Source of the DNA: an uncultured Roseburia sp.
Lineage (GTDB): Bacteria > Bacillota > Clostridia > Lachnospirales > Lachnospiraceae
Assembly (NCBI GenBank): GCA_934317215.1
Contig: CAKREH010000012.1
Location: 34,127-98,126, forward strand
Reading direction: 5' to 3'
DNA: 64,000 nucleotides
Shown: positions 1-9,465 of the stretch, one piece after another
Layout of the letters: each line of letters begins with the position of its first letter
How positions within the stretch are numbered: position 1 is the stretch's first letter
Notes under the pieces: generated by a model
The model's input: only the letters and a program-made list of their open reading frames with translations
What the model was told of the DNA's origin: nothing
The model's database searches: none
Position numbers and translations under genes: made by a program

Positions 1-346
1 CCTTTTTCCAGCATGTAATACTTATGACACCTTCAATCTTGTCATCCACTATGATCGGACAGCCTACTTCAAGCAGCACTTCACAGTTAGGGCGTTCCTT
101 ACACCCTTCACATAGTTTATTAGAACTCGGATTTTTTACAAATAATTTTTTCCCGGTCTGCAGAACTTCACTGTATGCATGCCCTTCTGTAATATTACTC
201 TTGTTAATACGATCACGAAAATGTCCCGTTCCCGCGACACGCATATGATCACAGTCAATAATTTCCACATCTACCTGAAGCATAACTGCCAAGGCATCTG
301 CAATCTGGATTGCGACATCCTGTATTTCGTATAAGCTGCTTTTCAT
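1..346 (-). CDS. Sigma-54-type regulator, N-terminal sensor part (partial)
   Basis: The gene runs off the left edge; only the first 115 codons are visible. The start at 346 has a GGGGAG ribosome site 11 bases upstream. The product begins MKSSLYEIQDVAIQIADAL and contains a cysteine cluster (LCEGCKERPNC, then EVGCPI) followed by VDDKIEGVISI. This matches the GAF/PAS-like sensor domain at the front of clostridial sigma-54-interacting (AAA+/Fis) regulators often found beside purine and molybdenum hydroxylase genes. The AAA+ and DNA-binding domains are outside the window, so the family call is inference from the sensor domain alone. It lies downstream of ssnA on the same strand and may control the hydroxylase genes. 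Confidence 0.55.
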   Translation of the reverse strand, partial: MKSSLYEIQDVAIQIADALAVMLQVDVEIIDCDHMRVAGTGHFRDRINKSNITEGHAYSEVLQTGKKLFVKNPSSNKLCEGCKERPNCEVLLEVGCPIIVDDKIEGVISITCWKK

Positions 347-395
347 GATCGCGCTATCTCCCCTTCAAGAATTTTTATAAAATTTTGCTTTATTT

Positions 396-1724
396 CTATA
401 GTGATTTCCAGAGCTTTTGTGCCTGTTCCCGGCATTGTGCAAAAATTCTTTCTTCATCTACCTGTGTACAGACACCGTCTTTTACTACTTCTCTCCCAGC
501 AACAATCACGTCTTTTACATGCCCGCTAAAAGCAGATGTCATATGTGAAAAGAGATTTTGATCCGAAATTGGAGTTGGTTCCGTGTAATTTAAGATCAAA
601 AAGTCTGCTGCTGCACCTTTTTGTATTATACCGGTTCTGATTCCAAAAATCTTTTCAGATAAATTTCCTGGATTTTCAAACGCAAACTTCCGAATCTGCT
701 CACCTGAAAATACCCTTGGATCACTTTCTTTTGTTCTCTGCATTATAATCGCAAATCCCATTTCTGTAAACAGATCATATGTATATCCGTCACCTCCAAG
801 TGCCACACAGACACCATCATCCATCATCTTTACTACCGGACAGATTCCTACCGCATTATTTGTATTTGACTGTACATTATGTGCTACGGTTGTCCCTGTA
901 TCCTTTAACAATTTCCATTGTTCTGAACCTACATTGACGCAGTGTGCTGCAATCGTTTTGTTTCCTAGTATTCCTGCTTTTTCCATACGCTCAACAACAT
1001 GCATATCATATAATCTATAGCTTTCTGATACATCTGCCATGGATTCTGCCACATGAATATGAAATCCGGCATTTAACTTTTTGCCATACTCTGCACACGT
1101 TTCAAGTGTATCCTGACTCAGTGTATATCCCGCATGCAGTCCAAATAATCCCTTTATTTGATTATCGTCGTTTTTCTGTATTTTCTGAAGAAATCTGACA
1201 TTTTCCTCTATCCCGCTTTTACTGTGTTCTATTCCGTCTCTGTCAGACACTTCATAAGCCAGACAGGCTCTCGCACCAGCATGACGCACAGCGCTCTCTA
1301 TCAGATCAAGGGAGCCTTCGGTTGCATATGCACTTGCCTGATGATCGTAATACGTAGTAGTTCCATATTTCAATCCCTCGATCAATCCCATCATGGCACT
1401 ATAATATGTCATATCATCTGTCAGTTTTTTGTCAAACTTCCACCACATCCTGGATAAAACCTGCTGCCAGTTGCAGATAGGTTCTTTTAACAACATTCCT
1501 CTCGCAAACTGTCCATAAAAATGTGCATGTGTTGTAACCATACCCGGAATACAGATTCTTCCTCCTCCATCCGTCACTTCACATCCTGCAAGTTCCTGTG
1601 CCGTTAATTCCCTGCAATCACCAACTGCCTCTATTTTTCCCTGATATATTTTCAGATAACCATTTGGATACCATGTGAAATTTTCGTCCATCGTAAAAAT
1701 ACGCAGATTTTTATATATTTTCAT
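396..1724 (-). CDS. ssnA: Putative aminohydrolase SsnA
   Basis: Amidohydrolase-superfamily enzyme, about 442 residues. The metal-binding HAHFYG motif is near residue 65, with IHVAES, AHCV and GGDGYTYD further on. The segment around residues 65-110 (FYGQFARGM, then MWWKFDKKL) resembles E. coli SsnA rather than guanine deaminase. SsnA accompanies selenium-dependent molybdenum hydroxylases; its substrate is not established. The start at 1724 is preferred over an ATG nine bases upstream because AAGGGG is correctly spaced from it. It is the last intact gene of a minus-strand run after ygeX and ygeY. Confidence 0.85.
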   Translation of the reverse strand: MKIYKNLRIFTMDENFTWYPNGYLKIYQGKIEAVGDCRELTAQELAGCEVTDGGGRICIPGMVTTHAHFYGQFARGMLLKEPICNWQQVLSRMWWKFDKKLTDDMTYYSAMMGLIEGLKYGTTTYYDHQASAYATEGSLDLIESAVRHAGARACLAYEVSDRDGIEHSKSGIEENVRFLQKIQKNDDNQIKGLFGLHAGYTLSQDTLETCAEYGKKLNAGFHIHVAESMADVSESYRLYDMHVVERMEKAGILGNKTIAAHCVNVGSEQWKLLKDTGTTVAHNVQSNTNNAVGICPVVKMMDDGVCVALGGDGYTYDLFTEMGFAIIMQRTKESDPRVFSGEQIRKFAFENPGNLSEKIFGIRTGIIQKGAAADFLILNYTEPTPISDQNLFSHMTSAFSGHVKDVIVAGREVVKDGVCTQVDEERIFAQCREQAQKLWKSL

Positions 1725-1740
1725 TCCCCTCATCCCCTTT

Positions 1741-2925
1741 TTATCTTAAGAGTGCTTTCATAATATCGTAATAACAACCGGCCGCCCCACAAAGCTGGCT
1801 TACTTCACAGTATTCATCTACCACATGTGCAAGACTTTCCACAGAAGGTCCAAGTCCTAATGTATAGATTCCTGCTTCACCTGCATAATGGCTGCCGTTT
1901 GTACAAAAATTATACTTCGTGATTTCGGGGGTATATCCGTCTGTTTTCAGCTCTTTATACACTGCCTGGATATAATCTTCGTTTTCATCAAAAAGCCATC
2001 CTGGGAAAAATCTTTCCCCTTCTATATCCGCTCCTGTATAACATTTTTCATGACCATACGCATAGGATACTTTTGCTTTTAATTCCGGATCTTCTTTCAT
2101 CATCTGTTCTAAAAGCTCCTGAAGTGGTTTTAATACACTTTCTTTTGTTTCGCCAACTAACAGTCTTCTATCATATGTGGCACGACAATATTCCGGTACC
2201 ACAGAAGCCCCAGGATACGGGCTTGACTTGATATCTGTCAGTTCTAGGATTCCTTTTCCCAGAACAGGATGCTCATCTGGTTTTAATTTTCGAATTGCTT
2301 CTATTACTTTGCTCATTTTATATACAGCATTGATTCCCTTTTCCGGATTTGCGCTATGAGCCGGTTTTCCAAAGGTTTCCACAACTATTTCAGCACGTCC
2401 TCTCTGCCCTATTTTAATATTCAGATCAGATGCTTCTCCTATTACCACATAATCCGGTTTCACACTAGTGCTAATGCTTCTGGCTGCAACACCTTCAAAA
2501 CATTCTTCGTGAACAACACCATCCACATATAATTCACCGGAAAACTCCCTATTGCAGTCCATTGCAAAATGACATGCTGCCACCGTGTATGCTGCCACCG
2601 CCCCCTTCATGTCTGTTGTCCCTCTCCCATACAGTCTGTCGTCCACGATTTCTGGTGCAAACGGTTTTTGGGTCCAGTCTGACTCATTTCCGACAGGTAC
2701 TGTGTCAATATGACCGTCAAATAACAGTTTTTTACCAGGATGCTTTCCACGTATTACTCCAATAATATTGCCATAATCATCCTCTCTGACATTATCAAAT
2801 CCATGTTTGGTCATGTATTTTTTCAGAACTTCAACAACACCATTTTCTTCACCTGAATAACTCTTTTGTGATACGATTTCTTTGCATAAGTCTATTACTT
2901 CCTGCTCCCACTCAATTTTTTTCAT
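1741..2925 (-). CDS. ygeY: YgeY family selenium metabolism-linked hydrolase
   Basis: M20-family metallohydrolase of 394 residues, similar in layout to acetylornithine deacetylase and succinyl-diaminopimelate desuccinylase. The metal ligands are seen as LLFDGHIDTVPVG near residue 68 and GRGTTDMKGAVAAY near residue 97, with VVHEECFEG and the C-terminal LAHVVDEY. YgeY proteins co-occur with orphan selD and SDMH genes; the substrate is unproven. It sits 16 bases upstream of ssnA and 46 bases downstream of ygeX, so all three are probably cotranscribed. Confidence 0.85.
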   Translation of the reverse strand: MKKIEWEQEVIDLCKEIVSQKSYSGEENGVVEVLKKYMTKHGFDNVREDDYGNIIGVIRGKHPGKKLLFDGHIDTVPVGNESDWTQKPFAPEIVDDRLYGRGTTDMKGAVAAYTVAACHFAMDCNREFSGELYVDGVVHEECFEGVAARSISTSVKPDYVVIGEASDLNIKIGQRGRAEIVVETFGKPAHSANPEKGINAVYKMSKVIEAIRKLKPDEHPVLGKGILELTDIKSSPYPGASVVPEYCRATYDRRLLVGETKESVLKPLQELLEQMMKEDPELKAKVSYAYGHEKCYTGADIEGERFFPGWLFDENEDYIQAVYKELKTDGYTPEITKYNFCTNGSHYAGEAGIYTLGLGPSVESLAHVVDEYCEVSQLCGAAGCYYDIMKALLR

Positions 2926-2971
2926 AATATAATTTAACTCCTTCCCGCACTGTTTTTCTCACTATCTATTC

Positions 2972-4177
2972 TTATTCTGATTCAAAACTTTTTCTGTCAT
3001 AAGCTCCATCCCACACGATTTTTCTGTAATTTTCTTTATCTGTATCTCCTTCACTGCTAAAAAACAGCACAACCGAATTTTCATTTAATCCTAATTTTTT
3101 CCGCATGTCTCCATAATCTGGATTTCTTAAAATTTCTGAAACTGCACCAAAGGCTGCAGCTCCGCTTTCACCGGAAATAACACGGTCGTCCTTTTCCATA
3201 GGATTGCCAAGAATACGCATCCCCTGAGCAGCAGTATAATCCGGACAGGATATAAAAAAATCTGCATATTCCTTCAATATCTCAAGACTTACTGTATTAG
3301 GTTCCCCACATGCAAGACCTGCCATAATCGTATTCATATCTCCGGTCACACAATGTCTTTTTCCATCATTTGCCTTTGCTGTAGCAAATACACAGGCTGC
3401 CTGATCCGGTTCTACTACCGTCATCACAGGTCTGTTTTTTTCATATACTCCGGCAAAAAATCCGATTACAGCACCTGCTAAAGATCCGACCCCTGCCTGT
3501 ATGAATATATGGGTTGGCGAAACATCCTTCAGTTGCTGATAAGCCTCATATGCCATCGTCATATATCCTTGCATAATCCATGTTGGTATATCTTCATACC
3601 CTTCCCATGCCGTATCCTGCACCATGATCCAGTCATTTTTCTTTGCCATCTTATAAGCCATCCGCACTGCATCATCATAATTAAGCTCCGTGATACTTGC
3701 ATCTGCACCTTCTGCCCTTATATTTTCCAGCCTTTCTGCTGCGCTTCCTTTCGGCATCAATATGACCGATTTCTGCCCAAGTTCTCTTGCCGTCCAGGCA
3801 ACACCTCTCCCATGATTTCCATCTGTTGCTGATATAAACGTCATTTCACCAAGTTGTTTTTTTACTTTTTCTGATGTCAGTAATTCATAACTCAACTCTG
3901 ACTCTGGAATCTTCATTTTATCTCCAATGTATTTTGCAATGGCATAACTTCCACCCAATACCTTAAATGCATTCAATCCAAACCGAAAAGACTCATCCTT
4001 TACATATACATCCTTTATACCGGTTTCTGCTGCAAATTTTTTTAAATGGGCAAGCGGCGTTGGTTCATACATCGGAAAACTGCTGTGAAAATGCTGTATC
4101 TGCTTTGCTTTTTCCACACTCAATATCTCAAACTTTTTATTATTTCTGTTTTGAAAATGGTTTGTAATCAACTCCAT
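2972..4177 (-). CDS. ygeX: Diaminopropionate ammonia-lyase
   Basis: PLP-dependent enzyme of about 401 residues that converts 2,3-diaminopropionate to pyruvate and ammonia. The PLP lysine lies in FRFGLNAFKVLGGSYA near residue 75, and a glycine-rich phosphate loop is seen as IQAGVGSLAGAV. The C-terminal VVLFFSSEGDTD fits the family. The start is ATG 4177 with AAAGGGG 11 bases upstream; a GTG at 4186 is too close to it. The 5' end overlaps the 3' end of the 2Fe-2S subunit gene by 38 bases, indicating tight linkage to the hydroxylase. Confidence 0.9.
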   Translation of the reverse strand: MELITNHFQNRNNKKFEILSVEKAKQIQHFHSSFPMYEPTPLAHLKKFAAETGIKDVYVKDESFRFGLNAFKVLGGSYAIAKYIGDKMKIPESELSYELLTSEKVKKQLGEMTFISATDGNHGRGVAWTARELGQKSVILMPKGSAAERLENIRAEGADASITELNYDDAVRMAYKMAKKNDWIMVQDTAWEGYEDIPTWIMQGYMTMAYEAYQQLKDVSPTHIFIQAGVGSLAGAVIGFFAGVYEKNRPVMTVVEPDQAACVFATAKANDGKRHCVTGDMNTIMAGLACGEPNTVSLEILKEYADFFISCPDYTAAQGMRILGNPMEKDDRVISGESGAAAFGAVSEILRNPDYGDMRKKLGLNENSVVLFFSSEGDTDKENYRKIVWDGAYDRKSFESE

Positions 4178-4664
4178 CACTAACACATCCCCTTTCTAAT
4201 TCCATACCTGCCCGCTCGACAGCATTGATGATCTGCACATATCCCGTACATCTACAAAGATTACCGGAAAGTGCTGTTTTTATTTCTTCTCTGGAAGGTG
4301 TCTTATTCTCCTGCAATAAAACATAAGCACTTAAAATCATTCCAGGTGTACAAAAACCGCATTGTACTGCACCTTCTTCTACAAAACAGGTCTTGATCAC
4401 ATCAGCCATAACATCTTCTGTCAAACCTTCGATCGTCAGAATTTCTGACTTCTCCACCTGTGCGATCATAGTCACACAACTGTTGATGCATTTCCCGTTC
4501 ATAATAACTGTGCATGCTCCGCATTCTCCAATACCACACCCTTCCTTCGTTCCCTTCCGGTTGAGCTGTTCACGTATAACATCCAGAAGTCTATCTGTCG
4601 GATCAGTTTCCACAACTACCTCTTTATGATTTAATACAAACCGTATTTTTCGTTTTTCACCCAT
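4140..4664 (-). CDS. Molybdenum hydroxylase, 2Fe-2S subunit
   Basis: Small electron-transfer subunit of the xanthine dehydrogenase/CoxS family, 174 residues. A plant-ferredoxin-type cluster motif (GCGIGECGACTVIMNGK) comes first, then the second cluster site (QCGFCTPGM and GNLCRCTGY). The start at 4664 follows GAGGAAG and overlaps the stop of the FAD-subunit gene by eight bases, suggesting translational coupling. About 15 residues follow the usual C-terminus and run into ygeX. It should pass electrons from the molybdenum site to the FAD subunit. Confidence 0.9.
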   Translation of the reverse strand: MGEKRKIRFVLNHKEVVVETDPTDRLLDVIREQLNRKGTKEGCGIGECGACTVIMNGKCINSCVTMIAQVEKSEILTIEGLTEDVMADVIKTCFVEEGAVQCGFCTPGMILSAYVLLQENKTPSREEIKTALSGNLCRCTGYVQIINAVERAGMELERGCVSDGVDYKPFSKQK

Positions 4665-5598
4665 ATTCTTCCTCATTTCTCCCTTGATACAATTCCATTA
4701 ATGTTCTTGCCATTAATCTCCTACAGACTTCTGCTTTATACTTCACGGAATCATTTGGTTTTTTCATCTGGGTCTCAATCTGATTTCCAATTTGTTGTGC
4801 TATTTTTGAAAAAAGTTCTTCGGAACCAGTCTCACCAATCAATGTCTCACTTTCCTTTAATAGCGTGATGTCTGCAAATGCGGCACCTATACTTATTCTC
4901 AGATCTCTGATCACTGTATCCTCTACATCCATTGCTGCTGCCAACGTAAATCTCGACATGCATCCGCTCTGTTTTCTTCCAACTTTTTGAAATGCAATTC
5001 TGTACCCAGAAGACATTTTTGGTATTCTTACCTGAATAATAATCTCACCTGCCATAAGTACCGTCTTTTTTCCAGCCGGAATACCAAAAAAACAACTTCC
5101 CACAGACATTTCTTCATGATTTAGACAAGCCGGACATTTCTTCAGAAGCTGTTCTGCCAAAATGCTGCGTTCTTCTTTTCCTACGATAGTCTCCACCTGT
5201 GCTCCAAGCACACACAATGCAGGAATCATATCTCCTGCGAGACAGGCATTCGCCAGATTGCCTCCAATCGTTGCACGATTCCGGATCTGTGGTCCTGCCA
5301 GCATCTTGCATGATTCGGCAAGAATCCCGGCATATTTGCTTACTGCCTCTGATTGTAATATCTCATCCGCAGTTACCAGTGCCCCTATTATAATAAAATC
5401 CTTTTCTTCCCGAATGCCTTTTAATTCCGGTATCTCTGTAATATCGACCAGATTCATGTTCTGATACCAGTCTCTGTTTCGCGCCTTTACCATGATATCT
5501 GTCGCACCTGCTACTGGCAGGATCTTTTCCGGTTCCTTTTGTATTCTCTTTTTTAAATCCGGCAGCGTCTTTATTTTTTCATATGTCTGATATTTCAT
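4657..5598 (-). CDS. Molybdenum hydroxylase, FAD-binding subunit
   Basis: CoxM/XdhB/YgfM-type flavoprotein of 313 residues. FAD-contact motifs are PVAGATDIMVKAR near residue 29 and RNRATIGGNLANA near residue 98, followed by the CO-dehydrogenase flavoprotein C-terminal domain (GSSGYR-like MSSGYRIAFQKVGRK). The start at 5598 has AGGA eight bases upstream; the open frame extends a further 19 codons without a better site. It overlaps the end of the catalytic subunit by 20 bases. With its neighbours it forms an L/M/S heterotrimer. Confidence 0.9.
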   Translation of the reverse strand: MKYQTYEKIKTLPDLKKRIQKEPEKILPVAGATDIMVKARNRDWYQNMNLVDITEIPELKGIREEKDFIIIGALVTADEILQSEAVSKYAGILAESCKMLAGPQIRNRATIGGNLANACLAGDMIPALCVLGAQVETIVGKEERSILAEQLLKKCPACLNHEEMSVGSCFFGIPAGKKTVLMAGEIIIQVRIPKMSSGYRIAFQKVGRKQSGCMSRFTLAAAMDVEDTVIRDLRISIGAAFADITLLKESETLIGETGSEELFSKIAQQIGNQIETQMKKPNDSVKYKAEVCRRLMARTLMELYQGRNEEEYG

Positions 5599-7897
5599 TT
5601 GTCCATTCCTTTCTATCACTATGAAACAAGACCTTCTCAAGATCTGCCGGTGCACTGTGAATTTTTCCTAATTCACCAAGCGCACAGTTCACGGCATTGA
5701 TATATGCACCAAGACCAGGGTCTAATGCGGGTTCTCCAAGTGACCTTGCCCCGTAAGGTCCTCTGTCATTCGGATTTTCTATGATAATGGGTGTCAAATG
5801 TTCCGGAATATCCATAATTCCGGGAATCATATACTCATCATAGTTCAAATGCTTAATTGTACCACCTACTGATTTTATATCTTCCGTAAGACCAAGTCCC
5901 TGTGCCATAACGGCTCCACCATAGATCTGTCCTTTCGCCATCAGTGGATTGATACATCTTCCAACATCATGTGCCGCCACAACATCAATCACTTTTGTCT
6001 GTCCTGTACAGGTATCAATTTCTACCTCTGCACCGATACAGGAATAAGTAAATTCATAAAAAGAATCTCCTGTTCCTTTTTCTTTATCAAATTTACTGAC
6101 AGGAACCTTATAGTTTCCGAAAAAGGCAGGTGTACGTCCTGTACTATACGTCAGGGATACCGCTTCCGGAAAAGATATTTTCTTTTCACGGACTTTGACA
6201 ACATTCGTCTCAAAAACAATTTCTTCTCTCGAAACCTCATATTTTTCAATTAATGCTTCGGCAATACAGTTATGCACTTTAGCTGCCGCATCCATAATTG
6301 CCCGCCCTCCGACAAATGTTCCACGGGATGCCGTGCAGTTACTTGTATTTGGTGATCTGCTGGTATCACTGTCTGTTACCGTGACATATTTATCACTAAT
6401 ATCTAATGCTTCTGCTACCAATTGTGCCATAACAGTATGAAGTCCCTGCCCCACCTCTGTCAGTCCTGTAGAAAAAAGAACACTTCCATCCTCCTCCACA
6501 GTAATAGAAACTCTTCCAATATCCGGGGCATCAAATCCATAACTATTACCACGATAGCTTAATGATAGTCCTACTCCTCTTCTCCTTGTCTTTCCAGCAT
6601 TTTCACTCCGATACTTCCAGTATTTCTTTTCAAAATCTAATTCCCTGGCAATCTGATCCAGACACTCTTCTGCCCCGATATCCTCAAAATCAATAATCTG
6701 ATTTGATCCACTGGCATCTCCACGGTGCATAACATTTTTCTTTCTCAGCAAATATGGAGACATCCCCAGCTTTTCTGCCAATTCATCAAATGCACATTCT
6801 CTGGCATATATGCCCTGTGGATTACCAAACCCGCGGAAAGAACCTGATGATATATTATTGGTATATACTGTAATTCCCTCAGCATGCACATTAGGAATCA
6901 CATAAGGTCCTGCAGACAATGAAATGGTCTTATATAAAACATCTGGAGCCATATTGGCATATGCACCAGTATCCGATATTGTCTTTTCATAAAAACCTGT
7001 CAGCATTCCATCTCTGGTTGCAGTTACCTCTATGTCAAACATGTATGGATGTCTTTTGTATGTCTGTGAAATCGATTCTTCTCTCGTGAGCACATACTTA
7101 ACCGGACGTCCTGTTTTCAGCACTCCCATGGCAGCCCGCACCGCTAATTTTTCCGGACCTTCAAGTTTTCCTCCAAAAGAACCTCCTACTGTTGCCTGTA
7201 TCACAGTAATATCAGACATGGGTATCAACAGACTTCTGTGAATAGAAAGCCGTGGATTATATAAAGCCTGTAAAGATCCTGTTACAATCAGCTCTTTATT
7301 TCGTCTGCCTGGATAAACAACGATTGCTTCCGGTTCAATGTAAGCATGTTCCTGCCATGTAGATTCATAATGGGTACAGACTTTTACTTCTGCCTCTGCC
7401 AGTGCTTTTGTTATGTTCCCTTTATTGATATGTGCCGTGCAGCTTACATTGTCTTTCTCATTGTACGGATTAATGATCTGTTCCGATTTCAAAGCATCCG
7501 ACATCTCTGTCACGGCAGGAAGTGGTTCATAATCTGCTGTGACCAGTTTTCCCGCATCTTTTGCATGCTCTATGGTATCTGCATATACTACGGCTATAAC
7601 ATCGCCTTTATTGATGACCCGGTCCACCGCAAGAATATATTCATCTAGTACAACATCTCCCATTAATTTTTGTCCGGGAATGTCCTTAGCTGTCAAAACA
7701 CAGGCAACACCTTCTGCCTTCTCAGCTTCTTCTGTATGAATTTCCCTAATCCGTGCAAATGCATATTTAGACGGTACACCATAGGCATACAACATATTTT
7801 CCATAGAAACATCATTACCAAAAACAGCTGTACCATTTACCTTTTCATAGGCTTCCAGTCTCATTTTGTCTTTTCCAACAGAATGAAATTCTTTCAT
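5579..7897 (-). CDS. Selenium-dependent-type molybdenum hydroxylase, catalytic subunit
   Basis: Molybdopterin-binding large subunit of the xanthine oxidase family, 772 residues. It starts at MKEFHSVGKD with GAGG five bases upstream. Visible cofactor elements are VGGSFGGKLEG, SGSFRGFGNPQGIYA, TGLTEVGQGLHTVMAQ, NCTASRGTFVGGRA and the catalytic-glutamate region SLGEPALDPGLGAY. The exact substrate (xanthine, other purine or nicotinate-like) cannot be read from sequence. Because selD, yedF, yedE, ygeX, ygeY and ssnA surround it, it is inferred to carry the labile selenium ligand of SDMH enzymes. No in-frame selenocysteine is needed, as the selenium in this class is a cofactor. Confidence 0.88.
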   Translation of the reverse strand: MKEFHSVGKDKMRLEAYEKVNGTAVFGNDVSMENMLYAYGVPSKYAFARIREIHTEEAEKAEGVACVLTAKDIPGQKLMGDVVLDEYILAVDRVINKGDVIAVVYADTIEHAKDAGKLVTADYEPLPAVTEMSDALKSEQIINPYNEKDNVSCTAHINKGNITKALAEAEVKVCTHYESTWQEHAYIEPEAIVVYPGRRNKELIVTGSLQALYNPRLSIHRSLLIPMSDITVIQATVGGSFGGKLEGPEKLAVRAAMGVLKTGRPVKYVLTREESISQTYKRHPYMFDIEVTATRDGMLTGFYEKTISDTGAYANMAPDVLYKTISLSAGPYVIPNVHAEGITVYTNNISSGSFRGFGNPQGIYARECAFDELAEKLGMSPYLLRKKNVMHRGDASGSNQIIDFEDIGAEECLDQIARELDFEKKYWKYRSENAGKTRRRGVGLSLSYRGNSYGFDAPDIGRVSITVEEDGSVLFSTGLTEVGQGLHTVMAQLVAEALDISDKYVTVTDSDTSRSPNTSNCTASRGTFVGGRAIMDAAAKVHNCIAEALIEKYEVSREEIVFETNVVKVREKKISFPEAVSLTYSTGRTPAFFGNYKVPVSKFDKEKGTGDSFYEFTYSCIGAEVEIDTCTGQTKVIDVVAAHDVGRCINPLMAKGQIYGGAVMAQGLGLTEDIKSVGGTIKHLNYDEYMIPGIMDIPEHLTPIIIENPNDRGPYGARSLGEPALDPGLGAYINAVNCALGELGKIHSAPADLEKVLFHSDRKEWTNEISDI

Positions 7898-7927
7898 ACT
7901 TACCTCACTTCCTTCACGAAATGCTTC

Positions 7928-7963
7928 TTTTTTATAGAAAATATAAATATTTTCTATAAAAAA
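7928..7963. promoter_or_regulatory. AT-only inverted repeat in the hydroxylase leader
   Basis: A perfect inverted repeat with arms of 17 bases around a 2-base centre, core TATAGAAAATAT. It lies 31-66 bases upstream of the catalytic-subunit start. On the minus strand its 5' arm contains the U-run of the adjacent terminator hairpin, so the two RNA structures would compete. It could be an alternative RNA structure or a DNA operator. Confidence 0.6.
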
Positions 7964-7994
7964 AGAAGGTGCAACATTCACTTGTTGCACCTTC
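7957..7994 (-). terminator. Intrinsic terminator in the hydroxylase operon leader (possible attenuator)
   Basis: The perfect 11-bp stem GAAGGTGCAAC has an 8-base loop and is followed on the minus strand by seven Ts. It lies between the DUF3343 gene, which already has its own terminator at 8057-8083, and the hydroxylase catalytic gene 60 bases downstream. Placement inside the probable 5' leader suggests regulated termination rather than end-of-gene termination. Confidence 0.7.
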
Positions 7995-8056
7995 GCCTTC
8001 CACTAAAGAGTAGCGCTTTTTCTTATATTATTCAAGATTGATTATCAATCTGGTAG

Positions 8057-8083
8057 AAAAAGTATCAGAATGATACTTTTTTT
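8057..8083. terminator. Terminator of the DUF3343 gene
   Basis: Hairpin AAAAAGTATCA / TGATACTTTTT with a 3-base loop, directly after the stop codon at 8086. Runs of T follow on both strands, so it may work in both directions. Confidence 0.75.
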
Positions 8084-8085
8084 AT

Positions 8086-8322
8086 TTAGATATATATCGC
8101 CACACTCTGTTCCGTCTCAATCCCTGATTTTTCAATTTCTTTACAGGATGCCTCATAATCCGCAGGCTCCATTCTCCACGCCAGTCCGCACCCTGCCGAA
8201 AGCTGCCTTGGAACCGGAATCAGCCGTCCTTTGATGGCATTCTTATTGCAATATTTTTCCATTGCCATTGCCGCTGATGTGGTATGAAATGTGATGATTC
8301 TGTAATTTTTCTTTTCTCTCAT
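8086..8322 (-). CDS. DUF3343 protein, putative Se/S carrier-like
   Basis: Small 78-residue protein of the DUF3343 family, annotated in Pfam as a putative Se/S carrier. The family core RLIPVPRQLSAGCGLAW is present with its single conserved cysteine near residue 45. Such proteins commonly neighbour selD, yedF and cysteine desulfurase genes. Inferred role: carrying or delivering reactive selenium or sulfur for cofactor assembly. It is divergent from the LysR gene and separated from it by 240 bases containing a likely LysR site. Confidence 0.8.
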   Translation of the reverse strand: MREKKNYRIITFHTTSAAMAMEKYCNKNAIKGRLIPVPRQLSAGCGLAWRMEPADYEASCKEIEKSGIETEQSVAIYI

Positions 8323-8337
8323 GGTCCGTCATCCCTG

Positions 8338-8360
8338 CTAACATTATTTCGTGATGTTAG
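8338..8360. promoter_or_regulatory. Candidate LysR operator
   Basis: Dyad CTAACAT - 9 bases - ATGTTAG, with perfect 7-bp arms and a T-N11-A core. It lies 16 bases upstream of the DUF3343 start and 203 bases upstream of the divergent LysR start, as expected for a LysR regulator and its target. Confidence 0.5.
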
Positions 8361-8562
8361 AGCAAATATCACTATTTATTATCTATATCATGCCTTTATC
8401 TTACAACATCTCGATCAGTGCTGCAATCCTTGTATTGGTCTATTCGATATCCCGCGCCATTTGCAATTTCTACTCTTTTAATTTTTCTATATACTTATTG
8501 TTTTTTTCTATAAACAGGCATAAAATACAATCAACAAATTTCTTATCAGGGAGAGTCACACC

Positions 8563-9465
8563 ATGGATATCCGCCAGCTTGAAGCATTTGTATATACTGT
8601 AAAAACCAAAAGTTTCTCGGAAGCAGCAAAAAGACTTTATCTGTCCCAGCCAACGATCAGTGCCCATATTCATGCACTCGAGCAGGAACTGCAGACGCAG
8701 CTCATCAGACGAACAACAAAAACATTATCCATAACTCCGGCAGGCATGCGGCTTTACGACTATGCGACCAGCATTCTCACCCTCCAGCAAAAAGCCATAA
8801 CTGAACTCTCTGATCACAATAAATCCGGTCTTCACATTGGCGCATCTTCCGTTCCATCACTCTATTCACTCCCGGAACTGCTTTCTGCCTACCATAAGGA
8901 AACACCCGACATACATTTCCACACTTACTGTTCTGACAGCCTGGATGTCATCCGCAAAGTAAATGACAACACATTTGATGTCGGTTTTGTCGGCACGATC
9001 TGTGACAATACTTCCTGCGAATTTCTTCCTTACGCGTCCGATGAACTTGTCATCGCAACACCGGCAACACCACATTTTAAAGCATACAAAGAACACCCTG
9101 ACGCTTTAAAACAGCTGCTTTATGAGCCGTTCTTAATCCGTGAAGATAACTCCGGTACCCGTCAGGAAACGTTAAATTTTTTAAAAAGTATGGGGATTTC
9201 GATGGACGATCTGCATATCATTGCCATCATGAATGATCCGGATGCATTAAAGCAATGCATCATCTTAGGACTTGGCATCTCGATCCTTTCACGCGCTGCC
9301 GTGGAGGCTGATGCTGCACAGGAAAATTTGCTTGTATTCCCACTGGGGGATTCTGCTTTTTTGCGCAAACTCTATATTGTTTATTCTCCTGACCCTTATA
9401 TGCCGGAAAAAACAAGAAACTTTTTACATTTTATCAAAAACTATTATGAAATATCCCGCGCATAA
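8563..9465 (+). CDS. LysR-family regulator linked to selenium metabolism
   Basis: Full-length LysR regulator of 300 residues. An N-terminal winged helix (MDIRQLEAFVYTV, then SFSEAAKRLYLSQPTISAHI) is followed by a type 2 periplasmic-binding-like effector domain from about residue 90. The ATG follows GGGAGAG. A selenium-metabolism-associated LysR subfamily is known beside selD/yedF loci, and the position here matches; the ligand is unknown. The 3' end overlaps the convergent activase fragment by 22 bases. Confidence 0.85.
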   Translation: MDIRQLEAFVYTVKTKSFSEAAKRLYLSQPTISAHIHALEQELQTQLIRRTTKTLSITPAGMRLYDYATSILTLQQKAITELSDHNKSGLHIGASSVPSLYSLPELLSAYHKETPDIHFHTYCSDSLDVIRKVNDNTFDVGFVGTICDNTSCEFLPYASDELVIATPATPHFKAYKEHPDALKQLLYEPFLIREDNSGTRQETLNFLKSMGISMDDLHIIAIMNDPDALKQCIILGLGISILSRAAVEADAAQENLLVFPLGDSAFLRKLYIVYSPDPYMPEKTRNFLHFIKNYYEISRA

